From Paramecium tetraurelia (lineage: Eukaryota; Ciliophora; Oligohymenophorea; Peniculida; Parameciidae), in contig NW_001799610.1 of NCBI RefSeq assembly GCF_000165425.1, positions 11,146 to 75,145 of the forward strand: 64,000 nucleotides of DNA, written 5' to 3'. Below the pieces are notes generated by a model. It did no database searches. It saw nothing but the letters and a program-made list of their open reading frames with translations, and was not told the origin of the DNA. Position numbers and translations under genes: made by a program. The stretch's first letter is position 1. Each line of letters opens with the position of its first letter. Positions 62,675 to 64,000 of this stretch are shown here, piece after piece.

Positions 62675-64000
62675 ATGTCTAACCACCATCGTAATCTAAG
62701 AGAACTCTTTTCTTCAAAATTCTCTAAACCTTTTTCCAACCTTCCTTCCGATAGATTACGAATTGGGAAGTCTCCAATAGCTGTTGGCAACTTTATACAA
62801 TATGCATAAAAAAAGAACGCTGAAGAAAAATAACAAAGAAATCATACTCCTGTACACACTCCAAACAAAATAAGAATTGGGTAAGTGAATGTTAATGAAT
62901 ATGCATTGCCATATAAAAATCCTTAGCAAAGTTTTTTTAGTAAAGATAGTAATAGATCAAGATCAAAAAGTCCTATGCAATTATCAATACAAAAATCACC
63001 AAAACAATCCACAATAGATTCTAAAAAGATTTTTGAAAATGACGATTCCATGAATCTCAATCGATAAGTTTCTCAAAAGCTATCTAATCATAATAAATTT
63101 GCTAGTGCTAACCTAAAAATCAATATCAATGAAGTTCCACATATAAGAATACCTCAAGTGAGTTCTTCTACTAAAATAAAACCTAATGTTTAAAACTTTG
63201 AGAGCATCTTTAATTCTTTGCTTGTGAAATATGACTCCATTCAATAATAAGCATAGTAACGTCCACCCATCAAAAAGGTATATAAGGAAGAGCCAGAGGA
63301 TGAAGAGTTATAGATTGATACATAGATTTGTGTGGCTAAGTCTAGTTTCACTTTTCACTTTGTGATAGGTAAGGGAGGATTTGGAAGAGTATGGAAAGTT
63401 GAATTAAAAAAGAATAGAACTTAATATGCAATGAAAGAGATGTCTAAGGCTAAGATAATATCGAAAAGAAGCGTGAATTCTGTTATGAATGAAAGAAACC
63501 TGTTAGCATAATTTAAACACACCTTTTTGATTAATATGAACTACTGCTTTCAAGACAGAGATAACTTATATCTAGTAATGGATCTTTTAACTGGAGGCGA
63601 TCTTAGATATCATATTGGAAGGTTGAGGAGATTTAAGGAACATCAAACTAAATTCTTTGTGGCTTGTGTTATTTTAGCATTAGAATACCTACACAATTCA
63701 AATGTTATTCATAGAGATGTCAAACCAGAAAACATTGTACTTGATTGTAATGGCTATGCTAGATTAACTGATTTAGGAATAGCCAGGATTTGGAAGCCTG
63801 AGAATTCCTAAGATACAAGTGGTACACCTGGATATATGGGTATTATCAATTCACAATTAAACCTCTAGCTCCAGAAGTTATGTGCAGGTAAAATCATACT
63901 ATTGCTGTTGATTACTTTGCTTTAGGAGTAATGACGTATGAATTTATGCTGGGAAGAAGACCATATAATGGAAGAACAAGACAGGAGATCAGAGATCAAA
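62675..64000 (+). CDS. AGC-family Ser/Thr kinase (STK32/YANK-like), cut by window end
   Basis: Exon 62675-63839, a 29-nt intron (63840-63868), then an exon running off the window. About 225 N-terminal residues are Ser/Lys/Asn-rich and probably disordered. The kinase domain then begins: [98 protein letters not shown] and [20 protein letters not shown] followed by [10 protein letters not shown]. The DLG in place of DFG, and the [19 protein letters not shown] string, are typical of the STK32/YANK group. All catalytic residues present. The C-terminal tail lies outside the window. Confidence 0.9.

Overview
The window reads as macronuclear DNA of a Paramecium, most likely of the aurelia group. Long reading frames run through TAA and TAG, which align with glutamine in conserved proteins, and only TGA ends genes. 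Introns are tiny (20-31 nt, GT...AG, mostly GTA...TAG or AAG). The DNA is AT-rich and gene-dense, with spacers often under 100 bp. I recognised no rRNA, tRNA, CRISPR, telomere repeat or mobile element. A run of N marks one assembly gap (38573-38721). All gene models come from reading the sequence by eye with TGA as sole stop, and for nearly all of them the spliced length is an exact multiple of three.

Layout. 1-8.3 kb is a decaying region: a broken PH plus AGC kinase, scattered open frames, one 334-codon frame and a repeat protein with ubiquitin-like units cut by a TGA. 8.9-15.7 kb holds secreted and membrane genes: an H-type lectin, a small Cys-rich protein, two tandem auxin-efflux-type carriers and a secreted permuted-papain-like hydrolase. 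15.8-24.3 kb is a compact minus-strand block of trafficking genes: IFT88, WASHC4 and SEC24. 24.3-38.3 kb holds complex I subunit NDUFA5, coiled-coil proteins, a cyclic-nucleotide-binding K+ channel, an Aurora-like kinase with a MYND finger, a TauE/SafE transporter, a DBP8/DDX49 helicase, SURF2 and a damaged locus. 39.4-64 kb holds a PH-pseudokinase, a possible BRCT/XRCC1-like protein, a CCT-motif protein, several kinases, Alba, a BAH-PHD reader, coiled-coil proteins, two tandem aldo-keto reductases of the K+ channel beta type, and an AGC kinase that runs off the right edge.

Themes. Six loci have a kinase fold: one broken, one pseudokinase, four apparently intact. Ciliary and secretory traffic (IFT88, WASHC4, SEC24) and membrane excitability (K+ channel, beta-subunit-like reductases) recur. 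The most unusual protein architectures are the MYND-kinase fusion, the zinc knuckle behind the channel's nucleotide-binding domain, and the CCT motif in an organism without plastids.
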